Source of the DNA: Thiotrichaceae bacterium
GTDB lineage: Bacteria > Pseudomonadota > Gammaproteobacteria > Eutrophobiales > Eutrophobiaceae
Length of the DNA: 37,449 nt
NCBI GenBank assembly: GCA_012960105.1
Contig: DUBV01000015.1
Location: 1 to 37,449 of the forward strand
Direction: 5' to 3'
Below are positions 18,003 to 27,889 of the stretch, one piece after another. Below the pieces are notes generated by a model that was not told where the DNA came from, ran no database searches, and worked only from the letters and a program-made list of their open reading frames with translations. Position 1 is the stretch's first letter. Every line of letters begins with the position of its first letter. The translations under genes were made by a program, and so were the position numbers.

Positions 18003-18653
18003 ATGAAAAGTCGAATTACGGAATTTTTGAAAGAGAATAAGTCTTTCTTACTTTTATTGATTTTAATGTTTGTTTTCCGTAGTTCTTTTGCTGATTGGAA
18101 TACGGTTCCTACTAGTTCAATGAAACCCACCATTTTAATTGGTGATCGAATTCTAGTTAATAAAATGGCCTATGATATTCGATTGCCTTTTACTCATGTC
18201 TCTCTATTTAAAATTTCTGATCCTGAACGTGGCGATATAATTATTTTTGACTCAAAGGTCTCTAATAAAAAACTGGTTAAAAGAGTTATTGGATTGCCTG
18301 GAGACATCATTCAATTAAAAAATAATGTTCTTTATATCAATGGCGAAGAACTTCTTTACGAAGATGTAGCTTTGTCAGATATGACGACAGATAGAATCGA
18401 GAACTTGTTAGGTATGGAACATTTTGTACGTGTTAAGAAAACGGGAACAATAATGTCTAGCTTCTTGCCAGTGAAGGTCCCCGAAGGTTTTTATCTGGCA
18501 CTTGGCGACAATAGAGATAATAGTGCAGACTCAAGAGTAATAGGTTTTGTACCTAGAAAAGAAATAGTAGGAAGGTCAAGAAGCGTTGTTATGTCATTAA
18601 ACTATGAGAATTATTATATACCTCGTACCGACAGGTTTTTTCATACTCTTTAG
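18003..18653 (+). CDS. lepB: signal peptidase I
   Basis: Signal peptidase I cleaves signal peptides from exported proteins at the periplasmic face of the inner membrane. This is a short form (216 residues, one N-terminal membrane segment at about 14-30), against 324 residues in E. coli LepB. The catalytic serine is Ser39 in PTSSMKPT and the general-base lysine is Lys93 in LVKRVIGLPGD. GDNRDNSADSR is the box E motif. It is the only plus-strand gene among its neighbours, sitting between iscR and cysE, and may be a second copy beside a main lepB elsewhere. Confidence 0.92.
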   Translation: MKSRITEFLKENKSFLLLLILMFVFRSSFADWNTVPTSSMKPTILIGDRILVNKMAYDIRLPFTHVSLFKISDPERGDIIIFDSKVSNKKLVKRVIGLPGDIIQLKNNVLYINGEELLYEDVALSDMTTDRIENLLGMEHFVRVKKTGTIMSSFLPVKVPEGFYLALGDNRDNSADSRVIGFVPRKEIVGRSRSVVMSLNYENYYIPRTDRFFHTL

Positions 18654-18666
18654 CTTGCAAAGATTG

Positions 18667-18882
18667 TTACATCGCAAAATGCAGTATTAATTGTACGATT
18701 CCAAACAAAGTGATTAATAAACAAAAAACCAAAAAGAAGCCCATGATGATATAAACTTTAATTCCTTTCTTTTCGATATATCTTTCATCTCTAGCCATAT
18801 TTTCTTTATTTTGAACACCACAAAAAGCCGCAAGCAGGCTTAGTGCGATTTGAAAAATACTCGGATCTTTTTCTTCAGTCAT
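18667..18882 (-). CDS. small DUF2970-like membrane protein
   Basis: This 71-residue protein has an N-terminal amphipathic stretch (SIFQIALSLLAAFCGVQNKENMARD) that resembles DUF2970 proteins, and one strong C-terminal membrane helix (about 43-68). The function of this family is unknown. It is convergent with lepB (13 bp between them) and follows cysE by 5 bp, so it is probably expressed with cysE. The assignment rests on resemblance to the SLLAAFxGVQ pattern. Confidence 0.7.
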   Translation of the reverse strand: MTEEKDPSIFQIALSLLAAFCGVQNKENMARDERYIEKKGIKVYIIMGFFLVFCLLITLFGIVQLILHFAM

Positions 18883-18887
18883 AATCT

Positions 18888-19568
18888 TTATTTTTTCTTT
18901 AACTCTTCAAGTTCGTTTTCAACTTTTTGCATATGGTCGAGCATTGAATCCAATGCATTCTGTATAGGGTCAGACATATCTTTACTTTCTGCATAAGCTT
19001 CGAAACCAATCTTCTTCGCCATAGCTTCGCGCTGTGCTGATTTTCCAGTAGTCTCTTTTTTGACAACTATGTGCCCTGGTACACCAACGATGGTTGAGTC
19101 TTCGGGTACATCTTTGACTACAACCGCATTACAACCGACACGTACACCATCAGATAAAGTGATAGGTCCCAGTATTTTTGCACCAGCACCAATAACAACA
19201 TTATTCTTCAGAGTCGGATGGCGTTTGCCCTTATTCCAGGTTGTGCCGCCAAGTGTGACGCCATGATAGATGGAAACATCATCGCCAACTTCAGAAGTTT
19301 CGCCAATTACTATGCCCATACCATGATCAATAAAAAAACGTCGGCCGATAACAGCACCAGGATGAATTTCTATGCCCGTCATGAAGCGTGCGACATGCGC
19401 AGTCAGGCGTGCCAGTAAGTGTAGTTTATGATTCCAAAGCCAATGATTAAAACGATGAAAGATAATGGCCTGAAAACCGGGGCAAGCGAAGATCGTTTCG
19501 AGCACTGACCGTGCTGCCGGATCCCGCTCAAATACAACCTGTATTTCTTCTTTTATCGTGCTTAACAT
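18888..19568 (-). CDS. cysE: serine O-acetyltransferase
   Basis: CysE acetylates serine with acetyl-CoA to give O-acetylserine, the precursor of cysteine. The 226 residues are of the shorter bacterial type. They have the N-terminal helical part ([21 protein letters not shown]) and then a left-handed beta-helix with hexapeptide repeats, the active-site [17 protein letters not shown] and the YHGVTLGGT loop. A C-terminal Lys/Glu-rich helix follows. Its ATG overlaps the valS stop (TAATG). Cysteine supply fits the nearby SUF genes, which use cysteine as a sulfur source, and cysE sits beside iscR in many gammaproteobacteria. Confidence 0.94.
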   Translation of the reverse strand: MLSTIKEEIQVVFERDPAARSVLETIFACPGFQAIIFHRFNHWLWNHKLHLLARLTAHVARFMTGIEIHPGAVIGRRFFIDHGMGIVIGETSEVGDDVSIYHGVTLGGTTWNKGKRHPTLKNNVVIGAGAKILGPITLSDGVRVGCNAVVVKDVPEDSTIVGVPGHIVVKKETTGKSAQREAMAKKIGFEAYAESKDMSDPIQNALDSMLDHMQKVENELEELKKK

Positions 19569-22357
19569 TACTTATCTAATAGTTTTGATATAGAAACTAA
19601 TTGTACCTGGTACGTTTTAATCTCGTTTAGTATATCAGCTAGACGTTGTTTCACACCTTCGACTACGTCGGCAGGAGCTCGTTCAACAAAGTTTTTATTT
19701 TCCAGCTTATTTTCAATACCTGATTTTTCCTTTGCCAGTTTTTCAATGATATTAACAATGCGAGCTTTTTCAGCTTCGGGATCAATAATATCAGCTAATG
19801 GAACGAGTAAGGTCATTTCTCCTGCCAATGCCATAACGGCATCGTCCATCTCACCTTCGGTATTACTAATAGAACCAATTTTACCGAGTGATTTTATGTA
19901 AGACTGATTTTCAGATAAGCATTTTAATTCCTTTTCAGTACCATTACGAACAAATACATTGAGCGATTTACCCGGTGAAATGTCACGTTCGGCACGAATA
20001 CGGCGAACACCTAAGATGAATAATTTAATCCACTCAATCTGTTCGGCAGAATCAGCATCACTTTCTAGATCATCCTGTTTTGGAAAAGATTCGAGCATGA
20101 TGCTTTCGCCTTCCTTTTCTATCAGTGGTGCAACACGATGCCAAAGTTCTTCCGTAATAAAAGGCATAAACGGATGTAGTGTGCGCAATAATGTTTCAAG
20201 TACATTTAACAATGTAAATAAGGTTCCGCGCTTTTCTGCTTCGCTAGTTTCATCACTGTTTAATGTGGTCTTGGATAACTCAAGGTACCAATCGCAATAT
20301 TGATCCCATGTAAATTCATAAAGCGCTTGTGATGCAAGATCAAAACGATAAGTACGAATGCCTTCGTGTGTCGTTGCGATAACTTCAGATAGCTTTGTAT
20401 TAATCCAACGTTCAGCAAGACCGAATTTTTTATCACCATTGTTGAAATCAATGGACTGTGATTCTACGTTCATCATGACGTAACGTGTTGCATTCCAGAT
20501 TTTGTTACAGAAATTTCTGTAACCTTCTATACGCGCAATATCGAAACGAATATCTCTGCCTTGTGTTGCCATTGTGGCAAAAGTAAAACGTAGTGCGTCG
20601 GTACCATAAGCAGGAATGCCATCAGGAAAATGTTTGCGTGTCGACTTTTCAATCTTCGCTGCCATCTTCGGCTGCATTAAGCCTGTGGTTCGTTTAGTAA
20701 CTAAGGCTTCCAAATCAATACCATCAATAACATCTAATGGATCAATGACATTACCTTTAGACTTAGACATCTTTTGTCCATCGGAATCACGAACCAGACC
20801 ATGAATATAAATTTCCTTGAATGGCACATCACCCATGAACTTCAACCCCATCATGATCATGCGTGCGACCCAGAAAAAGATAATATCGAAACCGGTAACC
20901 AGAACGTTAGTCGGATAAAATTTATCTAGTTCAGGTGTTTTCTCTGGCCAACCTAAAGTTGAATAGGGCCATAGGGCAGAAGAGAACCAGGTATCTAATA
21001 CATCTTCATCTTGTTTAAGATTAATGTCATCGTCAAGATTATTTTTTGATCTGGCTTCAGCTTCATCACGACCAACATAAATATTACCTTCGTCGTCATA
21101 CCAGGCAGGAATACGATGCCCCCACCAGAGTTGGCGCGAGATACACCAGTCTTCAATGTTGTTCATCCATTCAAAATAAGTTTTGTCCCAATTACCAGGT
21201 ACAAATTTTATATCGCCGTCTTTTACTGCTTTGATAGCAGGATCAGCTAACGGTTGAATTTTTACATACCACTGATCGGTTAGATAAGGTTCGACAACGG
21301 CGTGTGAACGATCACCACGAGGTACCATTAATTTATGATCATCTATCTTTTCTATCAAACCTAGTTCTTCGAGATCGGCAAGAATTTGTTTACGTGCAAC
21401 GTATCGATCTAAACCACGATATTTTTCTGGGACATCTTCGTTGAGTGCAGCATCAATGGTAAAAATATTTATTTTTTCCAGATTATGTCGTTGTCCCATT
21501 TCATAATCGTTAAAATCATGCGCGGGTGTAATCTTTACGCAACCGGTTCCGAAATCAGGATCGACATAATCATCGGCAATAACCGGTAAGCTTCGATCTG
21601 TTAATGGCAGCAGTACTTCTTTATCGATTAAATTTTTATAACGTTCATCATCAGGATGAACCGCAACGGCAGCATCACCAAGCATAGTTTCAGGTCTAGT
21701 AGTTGCGACTACAATATATTCAAGACCGTCAACGGGTTCTTTTAGTGGATAACGCATATGCCAGAGATGACCGTTCTCTTCTTCAGAGATAACTTCGAGA
21801 TCGGAAATAGCCGTATGTAGAACAGGGTCCCAGTTCACTAGGCGTTTGCCGCGATAGATTAAGCCCTCGTCATGTAATCGAACAAAGACTTCTTTAACCG
21901 CATCCGACAAACCCTCATCCATGGTGAAACGTTCGCGTGACCAGTCCATAGAGGTGCCGAGACGACGAGATTGACGCGTAATGGTATTACCGGAATGTTC
22001 CTTCCAGTTCCAGATTTCATCAATAAATTTTTCGCGTCCGAGATCGTGGCGCGAAATATCTTTTTGTTGCAGTTGACGTTCAACCACCATCTGCGTGGCG
22101 ATGCCTGCATGGTCAGTACCACATTGCCATAAGGTATCGTGATCATTCATGCGATGGTAGCGCGTTAATACATCCATCAATGTTTGTTGGAATGCATGCC
22201 CCATGTGCAAACTACCGGTGACATTAGGTGGTGGCAACATGATGCAGTAAGAGTTGCCCTGGTTCTCGCCATTATTTTGTGGCGCAAAGTAATTATTCTT
22301 TTCCCAATTGTTATAACAATTAGTTTCTATCGATTCGGGTTTGTAAGTTTTTTCCAT
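19568..22357 (-). CDS. valS: valyl-tRNA synthetase
   Basis: ValRS charges tRNA-Val and edits mischarged threonine. The class I signatures are HMGH (in [16 protein letters not shown]) and KMSKS (in [15 protein letters not shown]). An editing domain ([17 protein letters not shown]) and a C-terminal coiled coil are also present. I chose the ATG at 22357 (929 residues), because the longer frame starts at a TTG four codons upstream without a better ribosome binding site. It lies between an uncharacterised gene and cysE. Confidence 0.97.
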   Translation of the reverse strand: MEKTYKPESIETNCYNNWEKNNYFAPQNNGENQGNSYCIMLPPPNVTGSLHMGHAFQQTLMDVLTRYHRMNDHDTLWQCGTDHAGIATQMVVERQLQQKDISRHDLGREKFIDEIWNWKEHSGNTITRQSRRLGTSMDWSRERFTMDEGLSDAVKEVFVRLHDEGLIYRGKRLVNWDPVLHTAISDLEVISEEENGHLWHMRYPLKEPVDGLEYIVVATTRPETMLGDAAVAVHPDDERYKNLIDKEVLLPLTDRSLPVIADDYVDPDFGTGCVKITPAHDFNDYEMGQRHNLEKINIFTIDAALNEDVPEKYRGLDRYVARKQILADLEELGLIEKIDDHKLMVPRGDRSHAVVEPYLTDQWYVKIQPLADPAIKAVKDGDIKFVPGNWDKTYFEWMNNIEDWCISRQLWWGHRIPAWYDDEGNIYVGRDEAEARSKNNLDDDINLKQDEDVLDTWFSSALWPYSTLGWPEKTPELDKFYPTNVLVTGFDIIFFWVARMIMMGLKFMGDVPFKEIYIHGLVRDSDGQKMSKSKGNVIDPLDVIDGIDLEALVTKRTTGLMQPKMAAKIEKSTRKHFPDGIPAYGTDALRFTFATMATQGRDIRFDIARIEGYRNFCNKIWNATRYVMMNVESQSIDFNNGDKKFGLAERWINTKLSEVIATTHEGIRTYRFDLASQALYEFTWDQYCDWYLELSKTTLNSDETSEAEKRGTLFTLLNVLETLLRTLHPFMPFITEELWHRVAPLIEKEGESIMLESFPKQDDLESDADSAEQIEWIKLFILGVRRIRAERDISPGKSLNVFVRNGTEKELKCLSENQSYIKSLGKIGSISNTEGEMDDAVMALAGEMTLLVPLADIIDPEAEKARIVNIIEKLAKEKSGIENKLENKNFVERAPADVVEGVKQRLADILNEIKTYQVQLVSISKLLDK

Positions 22358-22378
22358 TATGTAATGCAATTATATTTA

Positions 22379-22906
22379 TTATTTATCTTTTAGGTTTTTG
22401 TAAAAATCAGGTTTAACGATTTTCAATTCTTTTAATAAGCGTGTTTTTACTTCATCAATGATGCTGTCTTTAAGCATGAGGATTAATTCATCGAGATCTT
22501 CAGTAATTTCTTTATCTATTTTATCGATAATGTCATTAATGATTTGTTCATCTTTATTCTCACTTCTATTATCAACCTCTAGTCGAGGTCCTAATGTTTG
22601 TTTCTTCTCAGAACTAAATCCCTCTTCGGCTACAGGTTCTACTAAAACAGGGATGCCATCTGTGCCGACATTGAGTTGAGGTAAAGTTGATTCCTCTGCT
22701 ATTGTTTTGGCCTTTGCCTGAGCCTTTGCTTCGGCCTCCACCTCCGCTTCGGCTTTTTTTGCTGCGAGTAAATTTTCCAGTTCATCAATCTGGCTGATTA
22801 AATTGTCTTTATCTAATCCAGGAAATGATGTGTCAGGTAAAGGCTCGGCTAATGTTTCAGGAGATATACCCGTAGATGTTTCCGGTTTCTTGGGTAAATC
22901 AACCAT
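22379..22906 (-). CDS. uncharacterised acidic coiled-coil protein
   Basis: This 175-residue protein is not one I recognise. The N-terminal 35 residues are Pro/Thr-rich. A coiled coil of the Ala/Glu/Lys type follows (about 38-70, with a run of AEAEVEAEAKAQAKAK). A low-complexity linker leads to a predicted helical C-terminal half (about 120-175), strongly acidic and then basic. There is no signal peptide. It overlaps holC by 8 bp and ends 22 bp before valS, so it is part of the pepA-holC-valS run. The overlap suggests a role near DNA polymerase III chi, but nothing in the sequence shows that. Confidence 0.7.
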   Translation of the reverse strand: MVDLPKKPETSTGISPETLAEPLPDTSFPGLDKDNLISQIDELENLLAAKKAEAEVEAEAKAQAKAKTIAEESTLPQLNVGTDGIPVLVEPVAEEGFSSEKKQTLGPRLEVDNRSENKDEQIINDIIDKIDKEITEDLDELILMLKDSIIDEVKTRLLKELKIVKPDFYKNLKDK

Positions 22907-23345
22907 GGTCTTGCAGCTTATCTATTTTGTGATCATGTGTTTCGTAATCGCCACCTTTATATTGTCGATATCGTTGTCGCGCAAATTTCTTATTGTTTTC
23001 ATCGCCACCAACAATTTCTACTATGCGATTAAACTTTGTTACAAAGGCTGGAATTTCCAGATCTAAATTAATGATAACTTGTGATTGTTCCGGGAAAGCA
23101 TTGCCGTAACCAATAGTGATCGGTGTGTCTTCATCGACAATACTATCGTCATTATATAACTCGTGTGGAATGAAACTGATATCGCGAAACGTCCATAATA
23201 AATCATCCATACCTTTGGCTTTTTCTTCTGACTGCGTATGTATATGCACGCGGTTACCGGTAGACCATGCTTTTTTTGCAATGGAACAAGCGAACCTGTC
23301 CGTGCCAGCACCTTCGGGCAAGATATAAAAGTCAACGCGTGACAT
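22899..23345 (-). CDS. holC: DNA polymerase III chi subunit
   Basis: HolC (chi) links the clamp loader to single-stranded-DNA-binding protein at the replication fork. The 148 residues start MSRVDFYILPEGAGTDRFAC and contain the RVHIHTQSEEKAKGMDDLLWTF core with the conserved DDLLWTF segment and FIPHEL, all typical of chi. It is 24 bp downstream of pepA and overlaps the next gene. The pepA-holC-valS order is conserved in gammaproteobacteria. Confidence 0.94.
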   Translation of the reverse strand: MSRVDFYILPEGAGTDRFACSIAKKAWSTGNRVHIHTQSEEKAKGMDDLLWTFRDISFIPHELYNDDSIVDEDTPITIGYGNAFPEQSQVIINLDLEIPAFVTKFNRIVEIVGGDENNKKFARQRYRQYKGGDYETHDHKIDKLQDHG

Positions 23346-23369
23346 GAAAGATAGTTTCCGAGAGTCTAC

Positions 23370-24860
23370 TTAAACTTGATTAAAAATATACTGCATTAAT
23401 AAAGAGACAGGACGTCCAGTCGCACCTTTATTTGCGCCAGATAACCAGGCAGTACCGGCAATATCAAGATGTGCCCAATGATATTTTTCAGCAAAGCGAG
23501 ATAAGAAACAGGCAGCGGTTACGGTTCCTGCTTCACGACCACCAATGTTTGCCATATCTGCAAATGGGCTACTTAGTTGTTGCTGATACTCATCCCATAA
23601 CGGTAATTGCCATGCACGATCACCAGACTCTTCGCCTGCATTCAGCAGTTCTCTAGCCAACGGATTATGGTTACTTAATAATCCGGTCGCATGTTTGCCT
23701 AATGCAATGACGCATGCTCCGGTTAAAGTTGCGATATCTATAACGACTTCAGGGTTAAAGCGTTCACTATAAGTAAGTGCATCACATAAAATCAAACGGC
23801 CTTCAGCATCGGTGTTTAGCACTTCAATCGTTTGTCCCGACATACTGGTAAATATATCACCGGGATTCGTTGCTGTTCCGCTAGGCATGTTTTCAACCGT
23901 TGGAATAACGCCAACAACATTGATAGGCAAACCAATTTCGGCAACGGCAGCAAGGGTTCCTAAAACGGAAGCAGCGCCACACATATCGTATTTCATTTCA
24001 TCCATTGCCGGAGACGGTTTGATTGAAATACCGCCGGTATCGAAAGTAACACCTTTGCCAACGAGCACAATAGGTTTTTGTGTTTTCTTGGTGCCTTTAT
24101 ATTCCAGCGTAATTAATTTTGCCGGTTTAGCCGAACCTTGAGAAACAGAGAGCAATGAGCCCATCCCCAGTTTTTTCATGTCCGCTTCTTCTAAAATATT
24201 CACTGTCAGCGAACGATTGCCTTTGGATAATTCGGTAGCTTGTTTAGCTAAATACGTTGGCGTACATACATTAGAAGGGCGGTTGGCAAGATCACGCGTG
24301 AATTTAATGCCATTCGCAATAGCGCGTCCTTCATTCAATGCCGTTTCGCCTAATGGCAATTCTCTACGAGTAGGAACGGTAAAAGTAATTTTGCGCAAAG
24401 GTGGTCGCTTACTTTTTTTCTTTTTACTTTTTAATTCGTCAAATTTATAAAGTGTGTGTTCAGCAACTTGCACGGCTTGTCGTAATTTCCATTTGTGGTC
24501 ACGACTCTTTATCGTTAATTCGCTCAGATAACTAACGCATTCCAATGAACCGGTGTTGTTTAATGCACGTATGCTATTGGCAATAATTTTGCGATATGTT
24601 CTATCATCAATTTCTCTTTCCTTGCCGCAACCAATAAGAAGAACGCGGTCGGCGATCATTCCCGGAACATTATGTAGTAGTAAAGATTGTCCTTTATTGC
24701 CATCCATGTCACCACGGCGGATCAGATTGGATAGATATTTATCGCTAACCGTATCAATTGCTTTGGCGGCAGCAGACAACCGTCTTGATTCAAATATGCC
24801 AACGATGACACACGCAGTACGTTGTTTTTCCGGGTTGCCACTTTTAATATTGAAATCCAT
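23370..24860 (-). CDS. pepA: leucyl aminopeptidase (PepA)
   Basis: PepA is a hexameric M17 aminopeptidase with two metal ions that removes N-terminal residues from peptides. In E. coli it also binds DNA in site-specific recombination. The 496 residues include the metal-binding block [15 protein letters not shown] and the [14 protein letters not shown] signature, plus a C-terminal [17 protein letters not shown] segment. A GGAG ribosome binding site lies close upstream of the ATG. It is divergent from lptF, the same arrangement as in E. coli. Confidence 0.97.
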   Translation of the reverse strand: MDFNIKSGNPEKQRTACVIVGIFESRRLSAAAKAIDTVSDKYLSNLIRRGDMDGNKGQSLLLHNVPGMIADRVLLIGCGKEREIDDRTYRKIIANSIRALNNTGSLECVSYLSELTIKSRDHKWKLRQAVQVAEHTLYKFDELKSKKKKSKRPPLRKITFTVPTRRELPLGETALNEGRAIANGIKFTRDLANRPSNVCTPTYLAKQATELSKGNRSLTVNILEEADMKKLGMGSLLSVSQGSAKPAKLITLEYKGTKKTQKPIVLVGKGVTFDTGGISIKPSPAMDEMKYDMCGAASVLGTLAAVAEIGLPINVVGVIPTVENMPSGTATNPGDIFTSMSGQTIEVLNTDAEGRLILCDALTYSERFNPEVVIDIATLTGACVIALGKHATGLLSNHNPLARELLNAGEESGDRAWQLPLWDEYQQQLSSPFADMANIGGREAGTVTAACFLSRFAEKYHWAHLDIAGTAWLSGANKGATGRPVSLLMQYIFNQV

Positions 24861-24885
24861 GCCTGCTCCAAAATAGCTTTTGCTA

Positions 24886-24914
24886 TATAAATATTCGATT
24901 TTTGTGAATGTAAA
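24886..24914 (-). promoter_or_regulatory. putative sigma-70 promoter for pepA-holC-valS
   Basis: On the minus strand TTTACA (24909-24914, 5 of 6 to TTGACA) is 17 bp from TTTATA (24886-24891). It lies in the 224-bp divergent pepA-lptF gap. No equally clear promoter for lptF was found by eye. Confidence 0.4.
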
Positions 24915-25084
24915 AGCTTACGTTTAGTTGAGTTAATTTATTCTGCGCTGACGCTTTAAGCGTGTCATAATCGCTGCGATTTTTGTTAAAAACAGAGAAA
25001 AACGACCAAAACCGTGCTTTTATACAAGTTTATTCATTTATCTTCGACTAAGCAAAGCCGTATTACAATAAATACATCAAAATT

Positions 25085-26203
25085 GTGATCATTCAACGTT
25101 ATATCTACACCGAGTTGCTACAAAAGCTGGCATGGATACTGAGTTTGTTGATTCTGGTTCTCGCCAGTAATAGATTCGTCGGTTTTCTCGCCGATGCGGC
25201 AGAAGGTCATTTGCCCGCCGATATGGTTTTTTTGATGTTGGGTTTCAAAATGTTAGCGACCTTGCCCAAAATTTTACCTGTTTCAATTCTTGTTGCTATG
25301 TTGCTGGCATTTTCGCGTATGGCCAGTGATAGAGAGTTGGTCATATTGGCCGCAGCAGGTGTCAGTAAACTCTTTCAAGTAAAAGTCGTCGTACGTTTCG
25401 CACTGGTTTTTTGTTTTTTTGTCTCTGTTATCACCCTTTATCTTGCACCCTGGGCTGAGAAAAATATTCATGAACTTAAACAAAGGGCTAGGCAAGAATC
25501 TGATATCTCTGGTATCGCACCAGGGCAATTTAAAGAATTCAGTCAGGGTGATCGTGTCGTTTATGTGCAAAATGCATCGGTTGAAAAAGGTTCAATGGAA
25601 GAAGTCTTTTTACAAGTACGACAAGATGGCAAACTTGGTGTGCTCACTTCTGATAGTGCCCGTTTTAAAATTGATGAAAAGTCTGGAAATAAATATGTAA
25701 TTTTTAGTGAAGGTCGTCGATATGTTGGCGAACCAGGTTTGTTGGATTATCAAATCACTGAATACGAAAAATACGCCATCCAGACCGAGAGCGCTAAAGC
25801 TAGCACCATAGGTGGTAAAATTGCCGGTTTACCTACTTCTGAGATATTTAGCTCAGATAACAAGGTACATCAAGCAGAATTCCAATGGCGAATTTCCTTG
25901 ATTATCTCCTGTTTATTATTGTCCATATTGGCAATTTTATTGATGCAATCTCATGCCAGTGAGCGTCGCTATACTCCTTTTATTATCGGTATATCCATTT
26001 ATCTTATTTACAGTAACTTACTCAGTATCGCGCAAACATTATTGAAACGTGATGCGATTCCGTCAATTATCGGTTTGTGGTGGGTGCACTTAATATTAAT
26101 CGCTATCTTGTTTTTACTTTATTATTTGCCGCAGATTCGTTACATGATAAGTCAAGATGATGAACATCAACTCATTCCCGCCGAAGACTCACAGGAACGA
26201 TAG
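25085..26203 (+). CDS. lptF: LPS export permease LptF
   Basis: LptF is one of the two membrane subunits of the LptB2FG ABC transporter, which extracts lipopolysaccharide from the inner membrane and feeds it to the Lpt bridge. The 372 residues show the family start MIIQRYIYTELLQ and three N-terminal membrane helices. A periplasmic beta-jellyroll domain spans about 130-265, and three C-terminal helices follow. It begins at a GTG. It is followed by lptG with 9 bp between, as in other gammaproteobacteria. Confidence 0.94.
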   Translation: MIIQRYIYTELLQKLAWILSLLILVLASNRFVGFLADAAEGHLPADMVFLMLGFKMLATLPKILPVSILVAMLLAFSRMASDRELVILAAAGVSKLFQVKVVVRFALVFCFFVSVITLYLAPWAEKNIHELKQRARQESDISGIAPGQFKEFSQGDRVVYVQNASVEKGSMEEVFLQVRQDGKLGVLTSDSARFKIDEKSGNKYVIFSEGRRYVGEPGLLDYQITEYEKYAIQTESAKASTIGGKIAGLPTSEIFSSDNKVHQAEFQWRISLIISCLLLSILAILLMQSHASERRYTPFIIGISIYLIYSNLLSIAQTLLKRDAIPSIIGLWWVHLILIAILFLLYYLPQIRYMISQDDEHQLIPAEDSQER

Positions 26204-26212
26204 TTTAATAAA

Positions 26213-27274
26213 ATGATACTCGATCGTTACATAGGAAAAAGTATTCTAGGGATAAGCCTGTTGGCGTTATTTTCTTTAGTCGCTATTTTTTCCTTTTTCA
26301 CTTTAGTAGATCAGCTTGATGATACGGGCCGTGGCAGTTATGGCGTCATGGAAGCTATACAATATGTTTTATTAACTGTGCCTCGGTTATGTTACGAGTT
26401 ATTTCCGATAGCAACCGTTATCGGCAGCATGGCGGCATTGGGTTTGTTGGCAAACACCAGTGAGCTAGCCGTAATCAGGACATCAGGCGTCTCGCAGATG
26501 CGAATGGCGTTCTCACTAATGAAGACGGGACTAATCTTTGTTGTCATTAGTGTCTTGATAGGTGAAGTGGTTGCGCCTATTAGTGAGCAGGCAGCACAAC
26601 GAAAACGCTCTATTGCTTTAACCGAACAAATATCATTAAAAACCAAGAATGGTTTTTGGTCTCGCGATGGTGACAACTACATTAATATAAGAAAAATATT
26701 GCCGAATGATCGAGTTGAAGAGATTTATATTTATGAATTTGATGAAGATCATAAATTACGCTCAAGCATACGTGCAAGCAGTGCGGAGTATGATCAGGAT
26801 AAATGGATACTGCATGATATTTTGAAAACGGAAATATCAGATCAGCGAATAACCACCAAACGCTATAAGACAGCAGAATGGGAAGCCTTGTTAAACCCGG
26901 AAGTAATAAATCTAGTTACTATTAAACCGCGATATTTATCGATTAAGGGTTTGATGAATTATATCGAATACCTCAAGGCGAATAACCAAAGTAGCAATCT
27001 TTATGTGCAGGCATTCTGGTCGAAGATAGTTAATCCTTTTGCAATCATGGCAATGATGTTGTTGGCGATATGTGTTGTTAAATGTGAAGGTCGCCCTGTC
27101 GGTATAGGTCAGCGTGTTTTTATTGGTGCCATACTTGGCGTTTCCTTTCATTTAATAAATCAGGTCTCAGGTCATCTTGGTATTGTTTACGGAGTTCCCG
27201 CATTCCTTAGTGCAACCTTGCCAACCATTTTGGTTCTTTCTTATATTTTCTATACCATCAATAAAAAATATTAG
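26213..27274 (+). CDS. lptG: LPS export permease LptG
   Basis: LptG is the second permease subunit of LptB2FG. The 353 residues start MILDRYIGKSILGISLLALF, with a membrane/periplasm/membrane layout like LptF: helices at about 10-120, a periplasmic domain about 130-255, and three helices to the C-terminus. The segment PISEQAAQRKRSIAL is typical of the family. It is translated with lptF. The downstream gene is convergent and only 22 bp away, and no strong terminator hairpin is visible there. Confidence 0.94.
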   Translation: MILDRYIGKSILGISLLALFSLVAIFSFFTLVDQLDDTGRGSYGVMEAIQYVLLTVPRLCYELFPIATVIGSMAALGLLANTSELAVIRTSGVSQMRMAFSLMKTGLIFVVISVLIGEVVAPISEQAAQRKRSIALTEQISLKTKNGFWSRDGDNYINIRKILPNDRVEEIYIYEFDEDHKLRSSIRASSAEYDQDKWILHDILKTEISDQRITTKRYKTAEWEALLNPEVINLVTIKPRYLSIKGLMNYIEYLKANNQSSNLYVQAFWSKIVNPFAIMAMMLLAICVVKCEGRPVGIGQRVFIGAILGVSFHLINQVSGHLGIVYGVPAFLSATLPTILVLSYIFYTINKKY

Positions 27275-27296
27275 CGAACTACGTCTGAGTATGTAA

Positions 27297-27728
27297 TCAC
27301 TGGATGTTTTTACTGACGACTAATCTTGTTTTAGAAAGATGGTCGTGTAACGCTAGCTTCTTTTTATCAAATATTGCCCAAATAAAACCTAGGCTACATA
27401 TAACTAACGATAATAATGCAGCAAGGTATCTTAGTGACGCTTGTTTCCAGCTGAGCGTTGTATTTGATTCGTTAACAACATAAACATACCAACTACGCAT
27501 GCCTAAAGTCTGCTTGCCCTTTACCCAATGCCAACAAAAATACAGGTAAGAAAGTAATAACAAAAAAGTATTGTAATAGAGATTTCCACTTTCAATGGCG
27601 CCATCACTAATAGATGAAATCAATATAAATGTGGCACAAAAAAATACTGAGCCAAGCAATAAGGTGTCATAAAATATTGCAGCCAGGCGTCGTAAAAAAG
27701 AACAGGGGAGTGTAGTTATTGTATTCAA
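27297..27728 (-). CDS. RDD family membrane protein
   Basis: This 143-residue inner-membrane protein belongs to the RDD family. It has LRRLAAIFYDTLLLG near the start, with Arg-Arg and Asp in the diagnostic positions, three membrane helices (about 18-38, 48-66, 100-122) and a KQTLGMRSW motif between the second and third. The function is not established for most members, though some have been linked to ion or drug transport. The only start in frame is a TTG at 27728. RDD genes commonly sit next to lptG in gammaproteobacteria. Confidence 0.8.
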   Translation of the reverse strand: MNTITTLPCSFLRRLAAIFYDTLLLGSVFFCATFILISSISDGAIESGNLYYNTFLLLLSYLYFCWHWVKGKQTLGMRSWYVYVVNESNTTLSWKQASLRYLAALLSLVICSLGFIWAIFDKKKLALHDHLSKTRLVVSKNIQ

Positions 27729-27760
27729 GAAGATTTATCAGTTATTTTATTTATTATTCC

Positions 27761-27826
27761 ATAATGGTATCTATTAATATCTCAGTCTCATATATGGTTT
27801 GAGTATCCATTTTCCTATACCATTAT
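27761..27826. repeat. 10-bp inverted repeat in divergent intergenic region
   Basis: ATAATGGTAT (27761-27770) is the exact complement of ATACCATTAT (27817-27826). A shorter CTCA...TGAG pair lies inside the 46-bp spacer. The region separates the RDD gene from the methyltransferase gene and could be a two-site operator or a looping structure. No regulator is adjacent. Confidence 0.5.
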
Positions 27827-27889
27827 AGATAGATTAAGTTATAAAAATTATTGTTGCCATAGTGTTTAAAATGTAAATGAGATACTTGT

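Noticed and set aside
19959-20303. 114-codon plus-strand frame opposite valS
   Set aside because: It is antisense to a strongly conserved ValRS coding region, with a Ser/Arg-rich composition typical of shadow frames.
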